Shown here one piece after another: positions 39,898-50,357 of a stretch of DNA of 64,000 nucleotides. Origin of the DNA: Rhizophagus clarus (lineage: Eukaryota; Glomeromycota; Glomeromycetes; Glomerales; Glomeraceae). The stretch covers positions 868,001-932,000 of the forward strand of contig BLAL01000178.1 of NCBI GenBank assembly GCA_015698045.1, in the 5' to 3' direction. Every line of letters begins with the position of its first letter. Position 1 is the first letter of the stretch. Both the position numbers and the translations under genes were made by a program. Below the pieces are notes generated by a model. That model had not been told where the DNA came from. It saw only the letters and a program-made list of their open reading frames with translations, and made no database searches.

Positions 39898-40263
39898 TCA
39901 GTGCCCTGGACTGAGCCTTTCCACTATCTCATCTAACCCAAGCTCTTGCAGACCACCCATAAGAATTTTTATCTTATTCTCAGGTGATAATCCCTCAAAG
40001 AATAGATTTTTAAGAAGCCATTCTGGATAGTCTTTGCTTAAATTACACTCTTTCAGTTTCGAATAAAATTCCTTTACCGTATAATTGCCTTGAACTATTC
40101 CTCCAAATAAAAATTCCATTCTTTTGCGCCATTCAAGATTCGCCTCTCTTTCCCATATATTATTTATACTGCGAGAATTCTTTAGTTCCTGTTTTGGAAG
40201 ATACTTTAGAATAAATGATATTATCTCCGGCGGAAGAAGATCAAGTAAATTGTCTGTATGCAT
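39898..40263 (-). CDS. F-box fused to a Gag capsid-like segment
   Basis: A 121-residue protein, ATG 40263. Residues 5-40 are an F-box: NLLDLLPPEIISFILKYLPK, SRSINNIWEREANLEW. Residues about 58-115 read NYTVKEFYSKLKECNLSKDY and LFFEGLSPENKIKILMGG. The Gag gene of the same element has VRNFYRKIDKYASW and IQFIRGLSPENKLEMKRLG at the corresponding place. The pairing of a ubiquitin-ligase adaptor with a capsid-like segment suggests a protein that binds Gag and recruits ubiquitination, or an inhibitor that co-assembles. TATATAAAT lies about 10-20 bp upstream. Confidence 0.65.
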   Translation of the reverse strand: MHTDNLLDLLPPEIISFILKYLPKQELKNSRSINNIWEREANLEWRKRMEFLFGGIVQGNYTVKEFYSKLKECNLSKDYPEWLLKNLFFEGLSPENKIKILMGGLQELGLDEIVERLSPGH

Positions 40264-40586
40264 TGTTTTATTTATATAGTTAGAATAGCTTTCGATCGGA
40301 AAAAAAATAAACCTCTATCATCACTTCGAACTGGCATTTATTGAATAACTAATTAGCCCTATTTTTATTATATGCATTTTTTTTCCTGATCTTTCCTTCG
40401 GGCTGGGCGCATCCAAATTCTTTGATGCTTAATCATGTTTACTATTTCACCAATATCAGAATCGGATGAACTACTTTCAGAGCTAGTCTCAGAGGAACTG
40501 CTCTCAGATGAACTTGATTCAGATGAACTAGTCTCGGATGAACTACTCTCGGATGACGAACTAGATTCAGACAAACTAGTCTCGGA

Positions 40587-40790
40587 TAAGGTTGCTTGCC
40601 GAAACCCATCTGGCCTAACGCGAAACGCCGAAACTAATACATAGTGCCGAAATGCCGAAATGCCGAAACTGCCGAAACTGTTTCGGCATTTCGGCATTTC
40701 GGCAGTTTCGGCAGTTTCGGCATTTTGACATAGTTTCGGCATAAGTAATACTAATATTTTAATAGAGTTTTGGCATATTTTCGTCATGTT
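40587..40790. repeat. Left subterminal GCCGAAAC / GTTTCGGC array of the hAT element
   Basis: At least ten copies of GCCGAAA or its complement lie within 200 bp, some in overlapping inverted pairs that could fold. A matching array covers 45155-45332. Subterminal repeats are the usual binding sites of hAT transposases. Confidence 0.8.
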
Positions 40791-41527
40791 AATAGTATCT
40801 GACAGATAAAAATTTATTTTTTAAAATTTAAATTATTTATTGTATTTATTATACGTAATCCAATGATAAAAACTAGCAATTAAATTCAAATTTATCACTA
40901 AAGAAATAAAATCCCAGTTAAAAAAGTTCACCATTTTATTTTTATTTTATTTAATTTTGATAAAAAAAAAATATTGATACTTGTTCGCTACTATTTTAAA
41001 AAATAGTACCCAGGCTGTACGACGTGGACGTCAGTATCAATTCACAGCCCAAAAAAAATGTGAGTCTCCAGCCGATATTTGGTACGGACTGGGCCTAGCT
41101 ACTCACTATAAAATAATATAATAAAATTAATAAATTATCTTCGGTGACGATACGTAGGTAGGTTTCTTGCCCTTCTACGATCGTGTCGCGTATCTAAAAT
41201 AAATTGGTTAATTTAAGATGTGAATAAACTTTAATTATAGAAATTTTATAATTACCTCGTCTTTCCCAAAATCTCGATCTAAATGTGCGATAATATCTTG
41301 CTCTGATACGCGATCATCTTCTTCCAGGGACGCCGCTACGATAAAGGCAAAAACTCTAAATATCAAAAAATGAAATAATATTTAGTTAAATATTTTCAAT
41401 TTTAAGCAAATATTTTTTTTTGCCATTATATTTTTCATACATGGTATTCCCTGAGAAGATTCCTCCATTTTTGGTGGCATCGTTGTGCCGTGAACCTCGA
41501 AGTTCTAAAATGACGATTTAGTCTGAT

Positions 41528-41869
41528 TCAAATGAACGAATTAGTTGGATTAAAGATAATAATTCTATTTTTAACATATTTTAACATATTAAATATTATA
41601 CATATGAACCTTCTTGCGATTGACCTCCAGAATCTCGATCGATCTCTCCCGTATTCGTTATGAAATTCGTCATTTCTTCTTCTTCTTTCTTCCACCAAGT
41701 AATCGGTGTATTCATCGAACCATTGAATAGGATAAGAGTGGCGACGAGGCTGGCGATGGGGCTGGCGATGAGAGTGACGATGGGGCTGGCGATGAGAGTG
41801 ACGATGGGACTGGCGATGAGAGTGACGATTGGGCATATTTACAAAATTAAGATGTGAGGAAAAACGCAA
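41528..41869 (-). repeat. 24-bp minisatellite in a low-complexity open frame
   Basis: The plus-strand unit GATGGGGCTGGCGATGAGAGTGAC repeats about three times between 41740 and 41830, with partial units around it. On the minus strand this gives a protein with (RQPHRHSH)-like repeats. It lies in the 3' half of the hAT element and may be part of an accessory gene or mere repeat expansion. Confidence 0.55.
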
Positions 41870-42514
41870 AAAGAATGAGATGAGTAAATCGTAAAATATC
41901 CTTTTATAAATAAAATTTGGACAATTCCTTTTTGTTCCCTTTCTTCAAAATACTGATTTATTAGTTTGCATCATTAAATTTAAATATCATCCTTAAAATA
42001 ATAAATCTTTGTTTATTCTCTTTGTTCTTAAAAAAAAATCATTTTTTTTAAAAAAAAATCGGAATATTTTGTACATCCCTTAAAAAAAAATAAAAAAATC
42101 AGTGCATAATACATACAATGTGATTTGTATAAAAAAGTCATCTTGCATCGTTAAACAAATACCGATATAAAATTACTAATCATCATCCCTGTGTGATAAA
42201 ATTTAATTGTTAACTTCTTTCTCTTTCTTTAGAGCACACATTGAACACGAATCAACACAAATTTAACAAAATTTGGCTAAAACGAGCGAAATTTTACCAG
42301 AATTATCAGCACAAATCGAACACAAATCGAACACAAATTGAACAAGATCGAAAGAGTTCGTTTGCATCACGTCGGTGTTGTTTAAATTTCGTCACACAAA
42401 AATTTTTTAATTTAAACTCTTAAATAAATCAATATAATTATAAACTTATTTACAAATTTACTTTATTAATAAAAGAATTATTGTTATAATGATTTCCTAA
42501 AAATAAAGAAAAAA

Positions 42515-44805
42515 TTATTCTTCTTCATCTACATCATCTACATCGATGAATTCATTCAATAAATCCTCTACATTATAATCAAAATTTCCTCCCCCATCGC
42601 TTTTTTGTTCGCTTTCTTGCTCATCATCATTGCCAACATCTGTATTAATTTTTTCGTATTCTTCTTCAGATTCATCTAAAATGTCATCCGGGATCTCTCC
42701 AATTTCTTCAATTATTAATTTGTGTGACAAATCAACAAATTTATCGATCCATACATGTTCTATTAGGACAACACAATTATCTGAAGGAACTGTAATTTGA
42801 TTAGGTAAACTTTCATTTGATAAAACATCACATTCATCATTATCATCATTAGTTTCTGCCAGAGCCTCTGCAATTCGAATGTTCATTTCAGTTTCGCTAA
42901 TACGAGTATCATTTTTTTCTATACCATAAAAACCAAGCTCTTTCTTAGCATTGGACTTCCAATGCATGATCATTTTAGCCATGGATTCTAGTCGACTTAT
43001 ATTCAAATTTAAACGCCGATCATTAAATAGCCAGCCAAGTGTTGAGAATCCTCGTTCACAACTTGCGGAATTTGGACAAATCACTAATAGATGGCGAGCG
43101 ACTCTTGGGAGGCTGTTCGGTCGAGGGTCAGTATCGATCAAATTCCACCAATTTAGAGGATCGTCTAGAGAACAAGATTCATCAAGATCAAAGGGTGGTT
43201 TATTATCACGGTAGTCCTTAATTTGCTCGCATAGAGCCCTGGATTTTTTAAGATCAAATCCTAACCTTTTACCAATTGTAGTAGCACACCTCACGATCCT
43301 TGAATAAGCTTTGGCTGTGAGAGGCTTACTCCTAAATCGGGGATCTAGGAAAAAGCAGGTTATATATTTGTCATCATCGAACTCTTTGAATCTTTCGTTC
43401 ATCACGTTGAAACAATGGTTACGAAAGTTTTGATTAAATGATTTGGGTGATTGTTTCAAAACTGCTGATAGTCTTATCAAACTTAAAAAACAATCTCCAA
43501 GCGTCGCTAATCTTGATTCTAAAGCCAAGACGGCTTTTCTCAATGGATTTAAAACGAATGAAAGAATTCGTAAATCGGAAAAAAATTCCGTGTTTGGATA
43601 ACACGTTTGACCTTATCGTTCAACAAATTACTTTCATTAGTAATAATTTGTTCTAGTACTGGTTCCAACCTAATTACCGAATCTACTGATTCGCTAGCCG
43701 TTGTCCATCGCGTCTTACAATATAACTTAATGCCTCCTCCATGAATACTATTCTCTTTGATGAGTTGTGTGAGTTTGGCTTCAGCTTGATGGGAATTTTT
43801 AAAAAATGAAGCTAATGTATTAACTTTTCGTAATAAATGATCTCCAAAACTTTCTTTAAGTATATCACACGCGATAAGATTGACTGCATGTGCTATACAT
43901 CGTACATTTTCGATGTTAGGGTATTTCTCTTCAATAATTTTGCATGCATTCCGAACGTTTGAGGCATTATCAGACACAATAGCCGATATTTTATTTGGGC
44001 CGATCCTTTCAATTATTTCTCCAATCACTTCGGCTACGTAATTACCTGTATGCGAATGTTCTGACAAATCTTAAAGTTTATACAAATACTCTTCTCTCGA
44101 CGGAGTCATAATAACAAAATTCCATATAGAACGATGAGTGGGGGACGTCCAACCATCGAACGCTAAATTATATTAATATTAATATTATTACTTAAAAACA
44201 CATTAAGAATATTGTTTTAAAAAAGTATAAAAAAAGTATTAAAAACCTAAAGTCAAATTAACTCCATTTTCAATGACGGATGTGACAGTTGAGTTCACCA
44301 TTGATAATTCGTGCTCAAGTAACTGATCTGACAAAAATTCTCTGGTTGGCAGCTCATACGAAGAATTAAGCTCCTTTACAAAGTTAATAAAAAAAGGGTG
44401 CTCGACTATCCGGAATGAAATACCACATGCAACGAAAAATTTAGCCAAGGCACGATTAATCCTAGTTACTCTACCATCAGGAATTTTTGTGGAATCATGG
44501 TAGTCTGTAATATTTAACTGATTACTCCCAACAATTTTTCTTTTTTTATTAACTTTATCTTCACGCTCTAATATTTTATTCAAATATTTTCTAACAATGG
44601 GTCCTGGAGCTTCCGAGCAGTGGTTCGCAAAGTGCTCTTCAAGTTTTGATATATCACCTCGTGACCATGAAAAATTACAATATTTACAAGTGGCATGATA
44701 TTTTCCTGAACCAACGGGATTTCCTCTAATAGCATCCTCCCAGGTAGAGCTGGGAGGCCTACCACCTTTATTTTTATTTTTTTCTAAGTCTAAAGTGCTG
44801 GTCAT
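42515..44805 (-). pseudogene. hAT transposase with BED zinc finger, one stop and one frameshift
   Basis: Exon 1 (ATG 44805 to a GT near 44247) holds a BED-type finger: ATCKYCNFSWSRGDISKLEE, HFANHC. After an intron ending ATTTAG near 44164, the frame reads FDGWTSPTHRSIWNF, then TAA at 44071-44073, then IVSDNASNVRNACKIIEEKY, VRCIAHAVNLIACDIL and CKTRWTTASE. Near 43575-43585 a T7 run needs a one-base shift to continue to the C-terminal dimerisation region SASCERGFSTLGWLFNDRRL. Asp of FDGWTS, Asp of SDNAS, the C..H motif and the RW motif are the known hAT landmarks. An acidic tail ends at 42515. Confidence 0.85.
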
Positions 44806-45519
44806 ATTGAAATGTGTATAAAGTTTTTTTATTTTGTACGTGTTTAAGTAAAAAAAGTAATGCAAGGCAAACACGAAGTAATTTAAAAAATCCATAACAG
44901 ATAATCATATGATTTGGTTCAAATTTCAAGGTATAGCCGTAACAGTTGGGGATTATAACAGTAAAATGATAAATAAAAAAAGGAGTTAAAGGAGTTAAAG
45001 GACGAAAAGTAACTGATTATCTTTGATATTAATGATGTCAGATCATTTCCTGAATGACCGTCAAATATGATTGGTTGTGTGTCATGTGGTGGCTGAATTT
45101 TATTTTGTTACACTAATTACATTATTAGAAAAATAAAACTATGCCGAAACTATATTAAAGTATTAATATATATTATGCCGAAACTATGCTAAAATGCCGA
45201 AACTGTTTCGGCATTTCGGCAGTTTCGGCAGTTTCGGCATTTCGGCATTTTTGGCTGCTTGCCGAAACCTAGTTTTGCCAGTTTCGGCAGTTTCGGCATG
45301 CCGAAACTCACTAGTTTCGGCAAGCAACCTTAGTCTCGGATGAGCTTGATTTAGATGAACTACTCTCAGATGAAGTAGACTTGGGCGGGATATTGGTTAA
45401 GGCTGTTAGATGCTTTACCCTGAGTGCCTTCGGCTGATCACTTTCCATTTTGATTATTTATATACTAAACTTAATAACTTTGACTGAAAAAATATGCAAA
45501 GTGCCTGACTCGACCCACT

Positions 45520-45933
45520 TCAAACTACAATCTGCTTAACCTTTCTCGGTCGTGCCTTCCTTCGTTGCTTATGAGGGATATCCTCACTCTTTCTTAACAC
45601 AGCGCCTCTTGACCCTTTTTTACCAATAAGCGAGGGAACTATTTCATGAATTAAGTCGACCACAGTTTCCCTATCCACACATTCATCCAGATCTTCCACT
45701 ACATATTCGTCCAGATTTTCTAATTCATCTTCTAAGGATCCTACATCTCTTTCCAGTCTTTTTACCGACTTTTTATACTCGGAATAGTAGTTATCCATTT
45801 TTTCATCCAGTGCCCCCATCTTTTCAGAAAGCACACTATCCATATCTGCAATCCGCTTAGCAATTTTCTCATATCTGGACACTTCCTGCTCAATGGGTGC
45901 ACTATCGGATGAGTGGTTTTGGTCGGTTACCAT
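45520..45933 (-). CDS. Acidic coiled-coil protein with a basic tail
   Basis: A 137-residue protein from ATG 45933. A long acidic coiled coil (KMGALDEKMDNYYSEYKKSV, LERDVGSLEDELENLDEYVV) is followed by a basic tail (KQRRKARPRKVKQIVV) that could bind nucleic acid. TATATAAAG lies about 20 bp upstream. Two-ended charge design is common in structural and scaffold proteins. No homologue recognised. Confidence 0.55.
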   Translation of the reverse strand: MVTDQNHSSDSAPIEQEVSRYEKIAKRIADMDSVLSEKMGALDEKMDNYYSEYKKSVKRLERDVGSLEDELENLDEYVVEDLDECVDRETVVDLIHEIVPSLIGKKGSRGAVLRKSEDIPHKQRRKARPRKVKQIVV

Positions 45934-46068
45934 TTTTACGATACTTTATATATGCTATATCTTGCCTGGGCGAAAAAATAAAATTAATAAACAGTATTCT
46001 GCGCGGTCTCTATAAGACCCCTCTAACATTCAATATGATTAGTTTTCATCGAAGAGCTCACGTAGTTG

Positions 46069-46557
46069 TCAGCGCTCTTTTTGGATTTTATTAGATTTTC
46101 GAATAAGGTCTGGATCCTTGGCATAGTTATTAATAATTTCAGGATTCACTCCGGCTTTTGCTAATTCCTCTCGAAATCGGTATTGTCGTGAGGCACTTGC
46201 TATGACTTCTTTTCTATCATTATTTTTCGGTCCCAATTCCATATTATGACGAAAAATGACCCATTTATTACCAGTTTTAGCACAATATTCTGCCCTTTTC
46301 TCTATTGACAGTTTTTCTTTTCTCTTATCGGGTAGGAGAGCCTCTTTCTTCTCTTTAGTATATTTGCGCCTGGTTAGGAGATCTTTAACACATTTTCGGG
46401 CATTCTGATCCTGTAGTGATGCATTAAGCTCTTCGTTATGTTCACTCAGTTGTTCTGGGCTGGACTCAGTAGATAAGTTATATTTTTCTAAGAACTGTTC
46501 TAGAATCGATTTAAAGTCATTAGCTTTGGGTTTCCTTCGGGCTTGTTTAGTGGGCAT
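46069..46557 (-). CDS. Basic unknown protein
   Basis: A 162-residue, lysine- and arginine-rich protein from ATG 46557 (MPTKQARRKPKANDFKSILE; TRRKYTKEKKEALLPDKRKE). It ends at a TGA, after which QLRELFDEN stays open to TAA, so the C-terminus may be shortened by nine residues. TATATATAAAAG lies about 30-40 bp upstream. A nucleic-acid-binding role would fit its charge; nothing more can be said. Confidence 0.5.
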   Translation of the reverse strand: MPTKQARRKPKANDFKSILEQFLEKYNLSTESSPEQLSEHNEELNASLQDQNARKCVKDLLTRRKYTKEKKEALLPDKRKEKLSIEKRAEYCAKTGNKWVIFRHNMELGPKNNDRKEVIASASRQYRFREELAKAGVNPEIINNYAKDPDLIRKSNKIQKER

Positions 46558-46727
46558 ATCAATAATAAGTAAATAGATTGGTCCAATATCTTTTATATAT
46601 ATTTGAAAATTGCGGGTAGATAGGATATGCGAAAAAAAAATAATAATTTGGGATTTTATATCGCCTAATTGTAAAGAACGAAAGTCCCATCCCCACTAAT
46701 ATTTCATAACCCACTCCTATTCACTCT

Positions 46728-49700
46728 TTACCAAAGCATACCATTCTCCTGGAGTATGCTTATTGTTTTTTTCCATTTCTCATCAGTATCAAGCCAAGAG
46801 GATGTTACTCCCTCATCCTCAAGACTACGACGAATAATCTCTTCTCCTATCAGTCTTTTTCGCACAGTCATGTCCATATATTCTTTGGGGTTTTCTTCCG
46901 TCTCTTCTGCCCAACCACACATTCGTGAATCAGTTTCCATCCTATCCCGAAATGTAATGGAATCGAGCCTGTCTTTTTCGGTGATGGTCATGAAGACATC
47001 TGGATCCTCACCGAGTTCGAATGCCTTTTTTCTGAGACGCTCTTCTCGCTGAGCTCTGGATAGAAGTATGGCAGATGATACTTCATTAGACTTGGGAGAA
47101 TCGGGCTTGACATTTGTTTCTTTAGGAGGCGTATACACTACTTCACAAATAGGCTCATCTGACTCAGGATGCTTGCTAGTCTCAGGACCATCGATTAGTG
47201 GCTCAGCTGTTTTAGAAGTCTCGGATGTGCCAGATGTTGAGGCGACCGGAGCACGTGTATCTTCTGCCATATAGTCAAAAAGAGATTGAGTCAAATCGTC
47301 TTGTTTATTCGCCTTCTTATCTTTACTAGTACTAAGTGGAGGCGTATTCTTTTCTGGAAAAGGCGAGATTATTTTGGGAGGGATAATTTCCGGCACATTA
47401 AATATAGGTATATCTGCTGTCTCATTTTCGGGTAAGACAGGTTGAGGTGTATCTTCGATAGGTGTATCGGAAAATTCTTCCATATCACCTAGGCCAGATT
47501 CACAGAGCTTAGCTATGATCTTGGAGCGGTCGAGAATGTATTGCCATTCTCTTTTCCCACCACCCACTCGTCCCTGTTTACATTCAATAATATTTTTCTC
47601 TGATAGCTTCTTGCCGAAAATGTTATTAGAAAATGGCTTTTCACCATTATCCCCACACCATTCAAGATATTTTTGATATAATAATGTTCGACCTGTCTTG
47701 ACTATACTATTCTCAGCCCAGGATCCAATATGGTCAATAATAAATCGAATGGGATTGGGAAGTTAGTCTCGCATTATATTTTTTTTCATTTTAGTATTAG
47801 GAATTTCCTGTGGCTCAAAATCTGAAAGGTCACGACTAAGAAGATATTTCATAATTATGCCAGGCGCATCAGAATGGTCAAGTATATTTCCTAGTCTTTT
47901 GAAATACTTTGTATTTCCTCTACAGCGTGTAGAGACATTAAAACAAACTACACGAGAATCACCTATGTCTATTTTGAGTGGCGCATCCTGATTACTAGTA
48001 ATCATATACCCGGTGAAGTCTTTTAATCGTTTAGTTTCAAGACCTTTACGTTCTATAGCAACTCTTCCTTCTGTTATGAGAGATTTGAGATGTTCGTTAA
48101 ACTTATACCATTCCCCACTAGACATTCCAGTCTCATTCATAACGATAAGTTTTCGAGCTTGAATGGCACTATTAAAGCGCCCAAGAATTTTTTCTAAATC
48201 CGATGTTGCGAAATGAAGATGTGGTCCTAAGACTTTATCTCCAATAAAATCTGTAATAATATTTTTTCCACACTGTTGTAGAGTGGATTTTAGTACTAAG
48301 ATTGATCAGGGCTTCTGTTGTGGTTTCTGCACTAAAAGGGCCCACCAGTTCCAGATATACTCATTAAGGACTTCATTCCCATCGCAAATTATATTTCTTA
48401 CATGCCAAAGGATCGGATCCATAATTTCTTTGTTAATATCCATCGCTGGCTTAGCCAAAAATCCTAGGAAAAGGTTAAAGAATTCTGTGTTTGGTTGAGG
48501 AACGCTTATGGGATATGGGAGGAAATCATAATCTGCGTAAACTATTAGACCTTTAATAACTGCCTGGTCTATCAATGATTTTAACTTCACTGCTTCACCT
48601 CCATATTCGATTATTTTAATCACAAACTTGGCAAGTTTTAGTTCGGCTCCCATACCAAAGTAAAGCCCATTTTCTGGATCCCTATGTTTTAATATCCAGA
48701 CTGGCTTATCCAATTGAATATAGGCAACGGTTGATTGGATTGCTTTATAAACTTCAGCGCGGGAGAATTTACTACCTGAAGTACACATACATATTAAGTC
48801 CCACCATACAAAACGATCATTTGGGTTCAAAATTCTGGGTTGTTCTAATCTTACTGGACTCGGAAGTTTTTTTTCCCTATCTAAAGCTGTCTCGCTAATA
48901 GTAAGCCTTACTGAGGGATTTCTAGTTCCAGGTTCTCTTTCATGGTTTGCACGATGGCAATAAAATCTATATGTTTTTTTATTTCGTAGGATATATGCAT
49001 TATCACTTTCATGTTCCCGATCACATATTGGACAGTGCGATGGGGAGTTGCGTACTAATGGAAATAAGTCAGGGATGTTATCTGAAGGAAATGAGAGAGT
49101 ATAACCTTCGATAGAATTATCTCTAAGTAATGTTTCTATGAAATCGAATTCAGCCTGGTCATTTTCGATATTGGCATCAGTATTTTCATTTCCTTTGATC
49201 GGGCATCTCTTAACTTCTGGCTCTGAAACAGTCAAAAGAGGACTATCAATGATTCTGGAATCATCATTGGGCGGACGAATCATAAAGTCAAAGATGGATC
49301 CATCTTTTGGACGAATAGCTTTTTTTATACGAACATGTTTGTCTGTTTTTTTATCATATTTGGGCGTTCCAAGCATCCGCAAGGAGAAAGATTTGAAAGA
49401 ACCTATATTTGCTATATTATCAATTATCCCTTTTTTCTGTAATCCTGCTGGAAGTTTCTTGCAAACAAGTTCGGTGAAAGCTGAAACCTTAGCGATATTT
49501 GGAAGTCTCATGCCGAAAGTTAAGACATGTAGAGATATTTTTTTCTCATCACTACTTTCGGCAATAGACATAGTTTCTTTATCCCATTCTGGGAATATTT
49601 CTAGGCAAGTATCTCTAAAGGCGCGACAAAGTAAATTTTTTGCCTGACCGCTTGAAAGCTTGGGGGTAATAGCATTTAATGCTTCTACTAGTAAGTCAAA

Positions 49701-49928
49701 ATCTATAATGGGGCGGAGTGGTTCATCACCATCGATGATTTTGTGTAAGGAATGGCCTTCACGTTCTGCGAGTATGGCCTCTATTTCGTCCTCGTTATCT
49801 GCGCCAAGGAATTGTCTTGGTCTGACGCTATCATCACGAATTTTATATTGGTATTGACCTACATCGGAGGCTTTAAATCCACATGGGGCGTCGGAGAGGA
49901 ACTCTGAAAGCTCGGAATGTTCGGTCAT
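46728..49928 (-). pseudogene. Archaeo-eukaryotic primase-SF3 helicase, broken by TGA and TAA
   Basis: A single frame of 1066 codons from ATG 49928 to TAA 46728-46730, interrupted by TGA at 48306-48308 and TAA at 47763-47765. Primase motifs: PIIDFDLL (residues 73-80, the DxD) and ISLHVLTFG (about 131, the SxH). A zinc unit CPICDREH...FYCHRANH lies near 295-325. The helicase part has ILVLKSTLQQCGKNIITDF (Walker A, GKN as in D5-like proteins), ARKLIVMNETG and YMITSNQDAPL (motif C). Then LPNPIRFIIDHIGSW and a winged-helix-like segment, and an acidic tail. The first 15 residues come from the TIR and equal those of the polymerase. It would unwind the element and lay primers, partner to the polymerase at the other end. 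Confidence 0.85.
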
Positions 49929-50045
49929 TTTTTCTCAAGCAATTTACGATAATTTATAGTTATACCAAATCTCAAGGTATATTATTCACAAGAAAAAAGT
50001 TTAAAATGAAAATAATTCCCCGACATTATTAATTGATATATACAA
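49929..50045. promoter_or_regulatory. Divergent promoter inside the right TIR
   Basis: Mirror copy of 11530-11646. It lies between the inward primase gene and the outward zinc-protein gene and carries the same TATA-like words. Confidence 0.55.
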
Positions 50046-50357
50046 ATGGGAGGCGGAAAAAAGGTGACACTCTGGAATTTTTATTATTGTCCATATATTC
50101 TTAGGACTGGAGAAGTGTGCAATCGGAGATGCTATCATCCAAAGGGATGTAAAGTCCATCGAAAATCTAGGCAAGTTCCTTGCAAAGAACCCGGGTGTGA
50201 AGAGAATACAAGATCCAAATATGACTATTGCGATACACATGCAAAAAAACATAGATCAAGAGAGCATTATCATCAGAAAAAGCAGGCTAAGTTGGCTTCG
50301 GCGGAGATACTGGTAGGTAATTTAGAGGTAAACAAAAATAATACAACTTATCACTAG
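50046..50357 (+). CDS. Small Cys/His-rich protein inside the right TIR
   Basis: Right-hand copy of the gene at 11218-11529, 103 residues, identical as far as I can see except H for Y after DTHAKK. Having one intact copy in each TIR means the element carries two doses, each oriented outwards. Purifying selection on both copies, or simple sequence homogenisation by gene conversion, would explain the identity. Confidence 0.7.
   Translation: MGGGKKVTLWNFYYCPYILRTGEVCNRRCYHPKGCKVHRKSRQVPCKEPGCEENTRSKYDYCDTHAKKHRSREHYHQKKQAKLASAEILVGNLEVNKNNTTYH

Larger units (their letters stand above)
40587..45332 (-). mobile_element. hAT transposon, 4.75 kb, nested in the large element
   Basis: Ends are TAAGGTTGCTTGCCGAAAC in inverted orientation, flanked by the perfect 8-bp duplication GTCTCGGA (40579-40586 and 45333-45340). 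Subterminal regions hold many GCCGAAAC / GTTTCGGC words. Inside is a leftward transposase gene (42515-44805). TAAGG ends and the 8-bp duplication fix the superfamily. A stop and a frameshift in the transposase suggest the copy is not autonomous. Confidence 0.95.
40368..45448 (-). pseudogene. Ser/Glu-rich 108-residue gene split by the hAT insertion
   Basis: The left part (40368-40578) and right part (45333-45448) flank the hAT element. Leaving out the transposon and one copy of the 8-bp duplication restores exactly 327 bases, one open frame of 109 codons from ATG 45448 to TAA 40368. The product has a short N-terminus (MESDQPKALRVKHL), a long stretch of SSSSE and SSET units, and a basic C-terminus (MRPARRKDQEKKC). 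Serine/acid repeats of this kind are sites for phosphorylation. The function is unknown. Confidence 0.75.
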
